64,000 bases of DNA from Halobacillus aidingensis (GTDB taxonomy: Bacteria; Bacillota; Bacilli; Bacillales; Halobacillaceae): positions 7,112-71,111 of the forward strand of contig NZ_FNIZ01000006.1 in NCBI RefSeq assembly GCF_900104185.1, read 5' to 3'. This document shows positions 16,845-25,147 of the stretch, piece after piece. The translations under genes were made by a program, and so were the position numbers. The notes below the pieces were generated by a model. The model did no database searches. It saw only the letters and a program-made list of their open reading frames with translations, and was not told the DNA's origin. How positions within the stretch are numbered: position 1 is the stretch's first letter; each line of letters starts with the position of its first letter.

Positions 16845-18355
16845 TTAAATTGAGACCATGCTGCTATGTCCTCGATATTTAACCGCTTCTGAAAGAGCTT
16901 CTTTAGTAATTTCCCTTTCACCATCCAAATCAGCGATGGTCCTCGCTGTCCGGATGATATTCACTTGAACCCGGTTACTGAAATGATAAGCAATACTGAT
17001 CTCTTTCAGATATCTATGTAATGTGGATCTATGGGCGAATGTTGGATAAGCGTTTCGTAGGGAACAACACTGTTGGTTAGATCAGCTCCATACCTCACAT
17101 ACTGCCGCTCCCTCGCTATAATGACCTTTTTCTGCATCTCAGCTGAACTCATCCTCTGCGTATTGGATTCAATTGTCACCGGCTCAAGTATAAGCAGAAT
17201 ATCCATTCTGTCCATGATGGGCCCCGACACTCGCAGCTGGTAACTGTTGATTTGTTTCGGTGTGCATGTACAATATTTATTTTTCGCCCCCTGATATCCG
17301 CAGGGGCAGGGGTTAGTTGCACCGATCAGGATAAAACGTGAGGGGTAAGTAACCGTTCCACTGACACGGCTGATGGTCACTTTTCCTGACTCAAGAGGCT
17401 GCCGCAGCATGTCCAGCGTCTTTTTCGGAAACTCAGCCATTTCATCGAGAAAAAGAACACCTCCGTGAGCAAGAGAAACTTCACCTGGTCGAGGAGTGGT
17501 ACCTCCACCGATTAGGGAAACAGCTGAAGCAGAATGGTGGGGGTGACGATAGGGAGGGACAGGAGTTATCCCCCGTGTTTCGTGGGCGAGTTGATAGAGA
17601 CTGTAGCTGTCAATCATCGTCTTTTCCGGCATCGGAGGCATAATCGATGGAAAAGCTGACGCGAGAAGGCTTTTCCCACATCCAGGTGGACCACTCATGA
17701 GAACGTGATGACCACCAGCGGCTGAGACCATTAACGCACGTTTTGGAACCTCATGACCGATCACCTCACAGAAATCGGTTGTCCACTCAGTGCCTGCCGT
17801 TTCACGGACAGTCGTCTTGCGAGGCATAGAAAAAGAAAGCTGATGAATGCCATTCAAATGATCGACCACTTCTTTCAAATGAGAAATGGGTAAAAGTAGG
17901 TCGTTATCTCCCAATTGTTCGATACCTCCCATTTGGGCAGGAACGTAGATGCGATGGAAGCCAAGCTCTTTCGCCTGCATGACGGCTGCAAGCATTCCTT
18001 CTGTTTCATGTATAGATCCGTCGAGAGAAAGCGTACCAAGAAAGGCTGTATGATTGGGGATATTTCCAACAAGCTGATGCGTTTCTTTGAGCATAGCAAT
18101 AGCCATTGCAAGATCTGCCATCGGACCGTTCTTTTTTTGTTCGGTCGGAGATAGAAGTATGATCATATGCCTTCCTGACACATCTGCATCAACCGAATGC
18201 AAGGCTCCTTTCAACCGATCTTTGGATTCTTTTATAGAGGCATCCGGCAGACCGATCACAGAAATCTGCTCCTGTCCGCTAAGCGATTGCGCCTCCACGC
18301 CAATGATATACCCTTCAAGACCCTTGAGGCCGATACTCTTTACAATAGTCGCCAA
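16845..18355 (-). pseudogene. comM: Mg-chelatase-like ATPase, ComM/YifB family, frameshifted near its 3' end
   Basis: ComM-type AAA+ protein: N-terminal LonC/chelatase domain from LATIVKSIGLKGLEGY, Walker A GPPGCGKSLLASAFP, Walker B GGVLFLDEMAEF, sensor GATNPCPCGY and the cysteines of the zinc-like motif. The frame ends at 17006 after SPIDPHYIDI. The family's conserved C-terminus continues in another frame to 16845: SNRVQVNIIRTARTIADLDG and EALSEAVKYR. One base appears lost between about 17010 and 17050. ComM promotes branch migration during natural transformation in other bacteria. The start is taken as TTG at 18355 with GGAAGGAGAGG upstream; the transposase gene overlaps it by 41 bases. Confidence 0.8.
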
Positions 18356-18899
18356 ACGCTTCCTCTCCTTCCTGCATGATATAAGCACTGTACCGTAATC
18401 TTTTTGGTTCATGAAAACAATCCAGGAGTGCTTGTGTAGTTAATATCGGACATTCTTTATTGGATAGATAACAAGGATAACTGCTCCACATATAGGACTG
18501 AGGTTTCGAACAGATTCCCGCTTCTACTGGGTTGAGATGTATGTATTTACTGGCTGCAAGAAAATAGGCTCTTGTATCGACGAGCTTGGAGTAATACCGA
18601 CCTTGGAACAAATGACCATACACTTTATGACGGCTGTTAAAGTACTTTGCATATCGAAACTGAATAAACTTCATGATCTCCCCAGGGGAATGATTTTTCA
18701 CTTCGAGTAGAAAATGAATGTGGTTGGTCATTAAGCAGTAGGCGTGGAGGATGAACGGCATGTCCTCTTGGCACCAGCGGATGAAACGAATGTATTCTTC
18801 AAAGTCTGCATCATCATAAAACAAATCACTTCCCCGATTTCCCCTTGCCGTAATATGATACCTTGCCCCTTTGTACCATTGTCGCGGTTTTCTGGACAC
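18315..18899 (-). CDS. REP-associated tyrosine transposase (RAYT, Y1_Tnp/IS200-like)
   Basis: 194 residues. N-terminal WYKGARYHITARGNRGSDLF, the metal-binding HUH motif in MTNHIHFLLE (about residue 60), the segment VYGHLFQGRYYSKLVD and the catalytic-Tyr region AASKYIHLNPVEAGI are the usual order in RAYTs. These enzymes cut single-stranded DNA at hairpins and are linked to dispersal of REP elements. It starts with GTG preceded by AAGGAGG 5 bases upstream. Its last 41 bases cover the ribosome binding site and start of comM. Three REP-like elements lie within 4 kb upstream. Confidence 0.9.
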   Translation of the reverse strand: MSRKPRQWYKGARYHITARGNRGSDLFYDDADFEEYIRFIRWCQEDMPFILHAYCLMTNHIHFLLEVKNHSPGEIMKFIQFRYAKYFNSRHKVYGHLFQGRYYSKLVDTRAYFLAASKYIHLNPVEAGICSKPQSYMWSSYPCYLSNKECPILTTQALLDCFHEPKRLRYSAYIMQEGEEAFGDYCKEYRPQGS

Positions 18900-19167
18900 A
18901 CCGTCACCTCCTTAGCTTGAAACTGCCTTTATTATAGAGGAGGTTGCTCTGGAGCACGAATCCACGAAGTTGGGAATTCAAAGAATCATAGATTTGATAA
19001 AATAACTTCTTGTATTGGAAAATTGTATTTTCTAGTGTTTCTTGCACCCAAAAAAACAAATTTCACATCTTTCCCCACCATTCTATCAATCTCTCCTAAC
19101 ATACAGCTGACAGAATTTATTATGGTTCATTATCCAGCGTGACCTCAACACACCGACAGCCCGCTAC
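18900..19167. other. Upstream region of the RAYT gene
   Basis: No gene seen; AT-rich with the transposase promoter presumably near its left end. Confidence 0.4.
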
Positions 19168-19270
19168 CCATGGTGTCTGACGCTGGCCCACACGCCCCAG
19201 CGAGAGGCACTCTTACCGGTAACGCTTCGTAAAATCCAATGATCCCATCCATTTGGGTCTGACTCCATGT
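19168..19270 (-). repeat. REP-like element, copy 1 (inverted)
   Basis: Read on the minus strand it starts ACATGGAGTCAGACCCA and ends GGGCCAGCGTCAGACACC before ATGG, with AGTGCCTC inside, the same ends as copies at 19767 and 22202. Its interior is unrelated in sequence to theirs, so only the ends and AGTGCCTC are conserved. Confidence 0.75.
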
Positions 19271-19408
19271 GGCCGATCCACTTCAACCATTCCTCTTCCA
19301 TAAGGTATAAACAACGTTCTGCCACAATAAACAATTGCTGCATATCCCTGATCTGCCATACCAGCGAGCTCATCAAGTACGACTTCAACATCATGTGTCC
19401 CATCCAAT

Positions 19409-19444
19409 TAAAAAGCCCAGCACCAAAAAACAACGATGCTGAGC
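19409..19444 (-). terminator. Terminator of the 58-aa gene
   Basis: On the minus strand GCTCAGCA / TGCTGGGC (one G-U pair) closes a T-rich loop and is followed by TTTTT, starting 14 bases after the stop at 19458. Confidence 0.65.
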
Positions 19445-19457
19445 CAGCCTTTCCTGA

Positions 19458-19634
19458 TCAATCTTCTCGTTTAGATCTTGCTTCCTCTAGAACCCACAAC
19501 GCCATATTATAGTGATATTCCATTTCCGCCCTTGATTTTGCATTTGACATTTTTTCTCTGTGCATTAGGAATTCTAGAATCACATCATCAAGTTCTTTTC
19601 TTCCTGTCGGGTTAAAAGGTATCAAATCCCCCAT
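19458..19634 (-). CDS. Small hypothetical protein (58 aa)
   Basis: 58 residues beginning MGDLIPFNPTGRKELDDVIL and ending EARSKRED. The start at 19634 is chosen because GGATAGGAGAGAACGAT precedes it; the open frame extends upstream to 19841 but only through the REP-like repeat. The product is soluble and helical, rich in Glu, Arg and Met, with no recognised motif. A terminator follows directly. It lies divergently before the TPR gene at 20044. Function unknown. Confidence 0.6.
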   Translation of the reverse strand: MGDLIPFNPTGRKELDDVILEFLMHREKMSNAKSRAEMEYHYNMALWVLEEARSKRED

Positions 19635-19766
19635 ATCGTTCTCTCCTATCCGTATTCGCTTACCTTTTAGAGTACGATGAGATATAGGAATCGTGTGGGT
19701 GGGAGCACGAACAGGGAGGAATGACGTTGCTGTATGTATGAGTGAAGCGCGGCAAGATGACAGCAG

Positions 19767-19865
19767 ACATGGAGTAAGACCCACAATGTTGAGATGAAGC
19801 TCATGGAGCTTCATCTGTAACAGTGCCTCCTTCTTTGACATCCGGGCCAGCGTCGGACACCATGG
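19767..19865 (+). repeat. REP-like element, copy 2
   Basis: Starts ACATGGAGTAAGACCCA and ends GGGCCAGCGTCGGACACC before ATGG. The interior has a perfect 10-bp hairpin GATGAAGCTC-ATG-GAGCTTCATC followed by AGTGCCTCCTTCTTTG, almost identical to copy 3 from the AGTGCCTC onward. The rest of 19635-20043 holds only the promoter region of the 20044 gene. Confidence 0.8.
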
Positions 19866-20043
19866 ATTGCACGTCGAACCTATATAGATGGCTTTCTTTC
19901 ATGTTGGATTTTTTAAAGAACAGGTGGCCATAATTGAGAAATTTGGAAGCAAGCACTCACATATAAAATTCAGTTAAAATTTACTTTGCATGTTAAACCA
20001 GATAAACTTCAAATATGAACTTTATTAAAAGGAGAACGGTCTC

Positions 20044-21186
20044 ATGAATCACGCGCAGCAAACAGTGCTTACATTATTCCAACAAAAGCAATTGGACTAC
20101 GACAATCATATGGAAGAAATGACACACTTATGGAATGATTACTGTCAAAGAACATCACCTGACATAAAGGAGCCGGCCTGCTTTGCTGCTGGGCTTGAAT
20201 ATCTGGCTTCGAAAACCTTTTTAGGACCGAAACTTTCACAAAAAGCATGTGCTGAAAAATATGGCGTTTCTATTCATAAAGTATCCCAGGCGTATCGTCA
20301 GCTCAGTGACACGGTGAATGATTTAATATCGTCTTATTGGAGAGCGACAGTTGATGGAAGGTTTAACCCATCTCTTTCACATTCCAAGAAGTTGGACGAC
20401 CTCATCAATCATATACTTGCCGTTTCTACTTATCCTGGAAACTTCAGCATGGAACTTTCTCAGGATCAACATTTTATGCTCGCAGAACTCTTTTCCAATT
20501 TCTATGGAACGTCATTCTTTGAAAAGGTTGAGTTGTGCTGGGAATTGTTTGAGATACATCCGTATCATCCAGACCTGTACATCATCGTCGCAGAACTTGC
20601 CCAGCATAATCATGTGAAGAAGAGGATTCTTACGAAAGCTATGATCAATGGAGAAAACGCAATTGAACCTTTTATCATGACGGACTTAATGGGAGAGCTC
20701 TGGATGGAAATCGATGCCCGACCTTACTTACGTGCGAAAGCTGCCTATGCGGAACAGCTTGTTAATGAGTACGACTTTGATGGGGCTATTCTTCATTATC
20801 GGGAATTGATGCGCTTGAATGAAGAAGATAATCAGGGGATTTGGTACAAGCTGCTCCCTCTTTATTTGGAACATGGATATCGTACAGAAGCACGGGCTCT
20901 GCTTGATGATCTGCAGGAAGCGGATACGTTCATCTTGTTTTATGAAGCCATATACGCGTACTTAGAAGAAGGGATGACGGGAAAAACAAAAACGCTGCTT
21001 CAAAAAGCTGATCATCATAACCCCCACGTAAAAGACCTGGTACTTTATCCTAAGAAACGTCCGGATGAGTTATCTGATTATTATGGAGTGAGGGACAAAA
21101 CCGAAGCTGCTGTTGTGGTATCCGACACCTTATGGGCCTGGAACCAACATAAAGAGTTAACACAAGCTTTAAGAGACCTGCAGTAA
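20044..21186 (+). CDS. TPR-type repeat protein with N-terminal helix-turn-helix-like region
   Basis: 380 residues, soluble. The N-terminal part contains FAAGLEYLASKTFLGPKLSQ and KYGVSIHKVSQAYRQL (about 50-90), which looks like a cyclin-fold or helix-turn-helix segment. The rest is helical and repeat-like, with clear TPR-type units near AAYAEQLVNEYDFDGAILHY (about 230) and YRTEARALLDDLQEADTFIL. Proteins of this type occur in Bacillaceae without an assigned role; regulation or scaffolding is possible. AAAGGAGAA precedes the ATG by 8 bases, and a 19-bp terminator follows, so it is a single-gene unit. Confidence 0.75.
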   Translation: MNHAQQTVLTLFQQKQLDYDNHMEEMTHLWNDYCQRTSPDIKEPACFAAGLEYLASKTFLGPKLSQKACAEKYGVSIHKVSQAYRQLSDTVNDLISSYWRATVDGRFNPSLSHSKKLDDLINHILAVSTYPGNFSMELSQDQHFMLAELFSNFYGTSFFEKVELCWELFEIHPYHPDLYIIVAELAQHNHVKKRILTKAMINGENAIEPFIMTDLMGELWMEIDARPYLRAKAAYAEQLVNEYDFDGAILHYRELMRLNEEDNQGIWYKLLPLYLEHGYRTEARALLDDLQEADTFILFYEAIYAYLEEGMTGKTKTLLQKADHHNPHVKDLVLYPKKRPDELSDYYGVRDKTEAAVVVSDTLWAWNQHKELTQALRDLQ

Positions 21187-21189
21187 ACC

Positions 21190-21233
21190 AAAGAAAGCCC
21201 CATCATTATGTAATTAATGATGGGGCTTTCTTT
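21190..21233 (+). terminator. Bidirectional terminator
   Basis: Very long stem AAAGAAAGCCCCATCATTA / TAATGATGGGGCTTTCTTT serving the TPR gene and the converging MNT gene. Confidence 0.9.
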
Positions 21234-21253
21234 TAGACATGTATGAGTTGGAT

Positions 21254-21574
21254 TCAAGCTCCACAACTCTCTTCTTTTTGATAAATCATTACCCCGTACT
21301 CATCAATGTGTTTTTTCAACGCTTGGTTTGACAAGCTATGATAATCCACAATATCGAAAAAATAAGGTAATGGGTATTCTTCATTCAATAAATCATCTAA
21401 AATACTTAATTCATAGAAGCCTAAGGCCTCTCCCTTTACCGCTAAATCTACATCAGATCCTTTTTTATAATTTCCCATAGCACGGCTGCCAAATAGAATA
21501 GCAGAATCAATTTTCTCTACTTGTGACAATGCTTTGTTAATATACTCTTTATCTTTATTTAACAAACCAGACAT
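21254..21574 (-). CDS. MNT nucleotidyltransferase (MntA-type antitoxin)
   Basis: 106 residues, minimal nucleotidyltransferase fold. The signature GSRAMGNYKKGSDVDL (GSx10DxD) is at about residues 30-45; the third Asp is in FFDIVDY (about 74). MntA antitoxins of the HEPN/MNT (type VII) systems neutralise their partner by transferring AMP to a Tyr next to the HEPN active site. The partner gene ends one base upstream at 21576, so the pair is cotranscribed with the toxin first. All catalytic residues are present. Confidence 0.88.
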   Translation of the reverse strand: MSGLLNKDKEYINKALSQVEKIDSAILFGSRAMGNYKKGSDVDLAVKGEALGFYELSILDDLLNEEYPLPYFFDIVDYHSLSNQALKKHIDEYGVMIYQKEESCGA

Positions 21575-21575
21575 T

Positions 21576-21977
21576 TTAAACTTCCTCTTTCAGTCTTGCA
21601 TATAATTTTTGTAACTCTGGATAGTAATGCTCTTTAATTTCCTGCACCATTTTTTCAGCCATCTGATCGTCATAAGTATGAGCAGTTAGGTTTCTCTTGG
21701 ATAAAGCTTCGAGCCATGTGTGACCATCATCAATGACTTCAATTTGGTAGGCTTGTTTGATTGTTTCTCTTGGGCTTTTTACATCATACCCTTGCGACTC
21801 AAGGTAATCTTTTAAAACTTTCCAAGCTAGTTCGAAAGTCATTTCAAAGAACTGTATGACCCCTGCACGCTCCAGTTCATTATCTAATTTCTCTCCGGCG
21901 TATTTGGAAAGTAACAAATAGGACTTCTCAAAATTTTCAAACCTTTGTCGCCAACGTTCCCCTTTTAGGTTTGTCAT
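21576..21977 (-). CDS. HEPN-domain protein (HepT/HI0074-like toxin)
   Basis: 133 residues, all-helical. The HEPN RNase motif Rx4HxY is intact: RNLTAHTY (about residue 93-100), where the Tyr is the residue adenylylated by MNT partners in HepT/MntA systems. ELERAGVIQFFEMTFELAWK is characteristic of the HI0074 nucleotidyltransferase substrate-binding family. It lies directly before the MNT gene with a one-base gap. It is probably an RNase toxin of a type VII system; older literature treats the same pair as a two-subunit nucleotidyltransferase. Confidence 0.88.
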   Translation of the reverse strand: MTNLKGERWRQRFENFEKSYLLLSKYAGEKLDNELERAGVIQFFEMTFELAWKVLKDYLESQGYDVKSPRETIKQAYQIEVIDDGHTWLEALSKRNLTAHTYDDQMAEKMVQEIKEHYYPELQKLYARLKEEV

Positions 21978-22201
21978 AGAAACAACTCCTTAGCTTATGG
22001 TTATGAAGGAATAGTTAATTTCAATTACACAAGCTCCTTTTTATACCATTATACAACTCATTAGCTTTTTTTATCTAGTTGTGGTAATACAATAAAACCA
22101 TTATGACTTAATCTCGTATCAACACGATACTAACACCTTGATAATATTGGAGGCCAGTTATTAATAAGACAGCCTTTGGGAGCAGGTAAGTAGGACAGCA
22201 C

Positions 22202-22305
22202 ACATGGAGTCAGACCCACAGTGTTGAGAGCCTTGAAGCTCATGGAGCATTCTCTGTAACAGTGCCTCCTTCTTTGGCATCCGGGCCAGCGTCAGACACC
22301 ATGGA
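22202..22305 (+). repeat. REP-like element, copy 3
   Basis: ACATGGAGTCAGACCCA to GCGTCAGACACCATGG with AGTGCCTCCTTCTTTGGCAT inside. It keeps the ends of copies 1 and 2; against copy 2 the arms of the internal hairpin have drifted. The remainder of 21978-22374 shows no gene. Confidence 0.8.
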
Positions 22306-22374
22306 TGGAAGGACGGACTTGTGTCAATGTCTTGCATTATCCTGCTGCACGGGGCGTCAAGTCAGTAGGACGTT

Positions 22375-23583
22375 TTAAGTTGTTGAATCTTCCCGCATTT
22401 TCTCTGCAATTCTTTCCATCACCTCGATTTTCACTCTGAATTCCTCACCAAAGTCATGAATGTAGAGGATCGTATCCCCTTCTTTTACACCCGTTTCCGC
22501 AATGGTGATCTCATCAGCCGGACTACCTGACATCCATTCACCAGGACTGCTTATGGAGTGTCCTTTCCATGCTTCTCCACTCAAGAAGAAGCTGTAGAGG
22601 TGATCATCCACCAGCTCATACACCTCCAGAATGGCCTCATGCACATCTTCCATTGTGTGTTCCGAGGAGCATTCGATGATTTCTGTTCGGTCACCTGCTT
22701 TCAACCTAAGTGTATAAGTTCCTTCAAAAATCTCATTACATGCTCTGGAAAATGATTCATTCAATTCATCACCTACAAATAGTTCCTTAAACACATCAAT
22801 AAACCATTCGCCATCGTCGCCTTGGCAAAAGTTCAAACCATGCAGCAACTCTACAAACCCTTCTGCCTGCATCAGTGAGGTTTCACGATTCGGAAATTGT
22901 CCCGGGTTCACCACCCATTCCCCATATCGTTTTCTTCCTGAAATACTCCAGACAGATATCGGACGTTCGAGCACCAGTGTCCTTAGCAGCTTCCAGCCAC
23001 TAAAGGTGGTCTGGATAGACTCAACGGGAATCATCTGCTTGTACGCCTTCATTTCTTTGCTTATCGTGTATTTCCATATGCCAAAATAAGAAAGGATCAT
23101 GACCATATGTCCAAAATCCGCAAATTCCCCCGACGTTGTTATTTTTTGTTCAGGCGACTCTGAGATCACTCTTCCACAGGCTCTGATGACCGAGGTATAA
23201 ACATGCCTTTCATCATCCGTAAACACGACCCAGTCCGTATCCACCCACAACGTTTCTAACAAACACATATACTTTTCAAGAACTGTGAAATCCTGATAGT
23301 CCGCCACCCGTCCCTGCAGGACAGCTCGATTTCCGTTAATCGTCATTAATTTCCCTTGAATAGCTAGGTGGTAAAAAAGATGAACGCGTGGATAATAAAT
23401 CTGATCACTTTTCTCCGTCACTTCTTCCGTCTGTACTTCAAACCGTTGATTCAACTCCCAGCAGTGCTTCCGCTGCAGGTGCCTATTCCTTTTCGTCAAC
23501 GTTACGTTCTCTTGATCTATATAATCTAGGAAAATTTGAAAATCCCGTACAATTTCCATTGGCAGATGTGAGGGATCAATCAT
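22375..23583 (-). CDS. Plasmid pRiA4b ORF-3-like family protein
   Basis: 402 residues, soluble. The C-terminal part (about 285-395) has the PRiA4_ORF3 layout: YTLRLKAGDRTEIIECSSEH, a helix, DDHLYSFFLSGEAW and GDTILYIHDFGEEFRVKIEV. The long N-terminal region (1-280) is helical and rich in Trp and Tyr. PRiA4_ORF3 proteins are common passengers of mobile and plasmid DNA, with no clear biochemical role. AAGGAGG lies 8 bases before the ATG. A decayed N-terminal fragment of a paralogue is at 8878-9025. Confidence 0.8.
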   Translation of the reverse strand: MIDPSHLPMEIVRDFQIFLDYIDQENVTLTKRNRHLQRKHCWELNQRFEVQTEEVTEKSDQIYYPRVHLFYHLAIQGKLMTINGNRAVLQGRVADYQDFTVLEKYMCLLETLWVDTDWVVFTDDERHVYTSVIRACGRVISESPEQKITTSGEFADFGHMVMILSYFGIWKYTISKEMKAYKQMIPVESIQTTFSGWKLLRTLVLERPISVWSISGRKRYGEWVVNPGQFPNRETSLMQAEGFVELLHGLNFCQGDDGEWFIDVFKELFVGDELNESFSRACNEIFEGTYTLRLKAGDRTEIIECSSEHTMEDVHEAILEVYELVDDHLYSFFLSGEAWKGHSISSPGEWMSGSPADEITIAETGVKEGDTILYIHDFGEEFRVKIEVMERIAEKMREDSTT

Positions 23584-23705
23584 TGCCTTATACCTCCTTC
23601 TTTATTCATTTTCCTATTTACCTATACCCTTCAGCTCTCTATCCTTATCTCATAAAATTCTTATTAGAATGATTCTTTTATGAACCTTGTAACTCCTTTG
23701 CTAAC

Positions 23706-23828
23706 TTAAATGTTTACATGAACATATACACATATATAATTTATAAAATACAGCGTAGTATCACGTACAAACCATTGATACTACGCCATCCTTTAACGCT
23801 CTAACGCACTGGGGGTCAGGCACCGACA
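23706..23828 (+). repeat. Tandem hairpin repeat, unit A
   Basis: About 120-bp unit: TTAAATG, an AT-rich segment with ATATACACATATAT, hairpin GCGTAGTATCA / TGATACTACGC, CATCCTTTAACGCTCTAACG and GGGGGTCAGGCACCGAC. Unit B follows immediately in the same order. The stretch 23584-23705 holds only the promoter region of the 22375 gene. Confidence 0.8.
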
Positions 23829-23837
23829 CACTACCAA

Positions 23838-23957
23838 TTTAAATGATTATATGAACACATACGCATATAAGTATATAATACAGCTTAGTATCATGTACAA
23901 ATCACTGATACTAAGCCATCCTTTAACGCTCTAACGTGATGGGGTCAGGCACCGACA
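23838..23957 (+). repeat. Tandem hairpin repeat, unit B
   Basis: Same order as unit A. The hairpin reads GCTTAGTATCA / TGATACTAAGC: relative to A, a G-to-T change on the left arm is matched by C-to-A on the right, keeping the stem paired. Ends with GGGGTCAGGCACCGAC; a decayed half (GCAAGCACCGAC) follows near 24001. Confidence 0.8.
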
Positions 23958-24088
23958 TAAATACTCTCAACTTCCATATTGTGGTTAATCAACAGTCTTG
24001 CAAGCACCGACAAAGTTAAACAATAATATATCACATATAGAAGCGTTAGAACCGTCCTCTAGCTTCTACTTAGAAGCATGTAGAAAAA

Positions 24089-25075
24089 TCAGGACGAATA
24101 ACCATTTGGATTATTCAGGTGCCAGTTCCATGCATCAGTAATAATTTTTTCTAGTGAATCAAACTGCGGTTTCCAACCCAAGATACTTTTTGCTTTCTCT
24201 GAAGAAGCAATTAATACTGCTGGATCTCCCGTTCTTCTCTCTTTTACTTCAGCTGGCACCGGATGCTTCGTTACTTGTCTTGCTACATCAATAACTTGTT
24301 TGACTGAATAGCCGTTTCCATTACCTAGATTAAAAATCTCACTCGGACTATCTTCTCTTAAATATTTTAGTGCTAAATAATGTGCTGATGCTAAGTCCAT
24401 TACATGAATGTAGTCCCTAAGGCATGTCCCATCTTCTGTAGGGTAGTCGTCACCAAACATATATATTTTTTCCCTTTGGTTAAGTGGAACCTGTAAAACT
24501 AAAGGAATTAGATGGGTTTCTGGATCATGATTTTCCCCTATATGGGAATCTTCATGCGCTCCAGCAGCGTTAAAATATCTTAAAGAAACATATTTAATAC
24601 CATAACCTTGATCAAACCATTTCATCATTTTTTCCATGGCAAGTTTTGTCTCACCATAGGTATTAGTTGGATTAGTTTCATTTCCTTCAACAATAGGAAT
24701 GCTCTTAGGTTCACCATAAGTAGCTGCTGTTGATGAGAATACTATTTTGTTAACATTATTATCTTTCATGATATCTAATAGACACATCATGCCATAAACG
24801 TTGTTATGGTAGTAGTCATAGGGCTTTATCATGCTCTCTCCAACCAACGAGTTAGCAGCAAAGTGAATCACTGATTCAATATTATGAGTCTTAAAAACCT
24901 TGTTTAAAGCCTCTTTATCTCTAAGGTCAATTTCATAAAAATCCTCTACATTAATAGATTTTCTATGACCACTCTGTAAATTATCAACAACAACAACATC
25001 TTCTTTATGATTTAATAAATATCTAACTGCATGGGAGCCGATGTATCCTGCCCCTCCGGTTATCAAGATTGCCAT
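24089..25075 (-). CDS. galE: UDP-glucose 4-epimerase
   Basis: 328 residues, extended SDR epimerase of normal GalE length. NAD-binding GGAGYIGSHAVR at the N-terminus, VVVDNLQSGHR, SSTAATYGEP, catalytic YGETK (Tyr about 145) and RYFNAAGAHEDSHIGE, all typical for GalE. It interconverts UDP-Glc/UDP-Gal (or the GlcNAc/GalNAc forms) to feed the polysaccharide. It is the last gene of the leftward polysaccharide locus, after the Gfo/Idh gene. Confidence 0.95.
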   Translation of the reverse strand: MAILITGGAGYIGSHAVRYLLNHKEDVVVVDNLQSGHRKSINVEDFYEIDLRDKEALNKVFKTHNIESVIHFAANSLVGESMIKPYDYYHNNVYGMMCLLDIMKDNNVNKIVFSSTAATYGEPKSIPIVEGNETNPTNTYGETKLAMEKMMKWFDQGYGIKYVSLRYFNAAGAHEDSHIGENHDPETHLIPLVLQVPLNQREKIYMFGDDYPTEDGTCLRDYIHVMDLASAHYLALKYLREDSPSEIFNLGNGNGYSVKQVIDVARQVTKHPVPAEVKERRTGDPAVLIASSEKAKSILGWKPQFDSLEKIITDAWNWHLNNPNGYSS

Positions 25076-25147
25076 AGGTTTCTACCACATCCACTCCATT
25101 AACTTTTAAATGTATCCGGTACTAATCTATTAATAGGTATTTACCCT

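Noticed and set aside
19164-19433. Two overlapping minus-strand ORFs (19164-19433 and 19213-19407) that end with readable peptide segments
   Set aside because: They run through the inverted REP-like repeat and the terminator of the 58-aa gene, and have no ribosome binding site.
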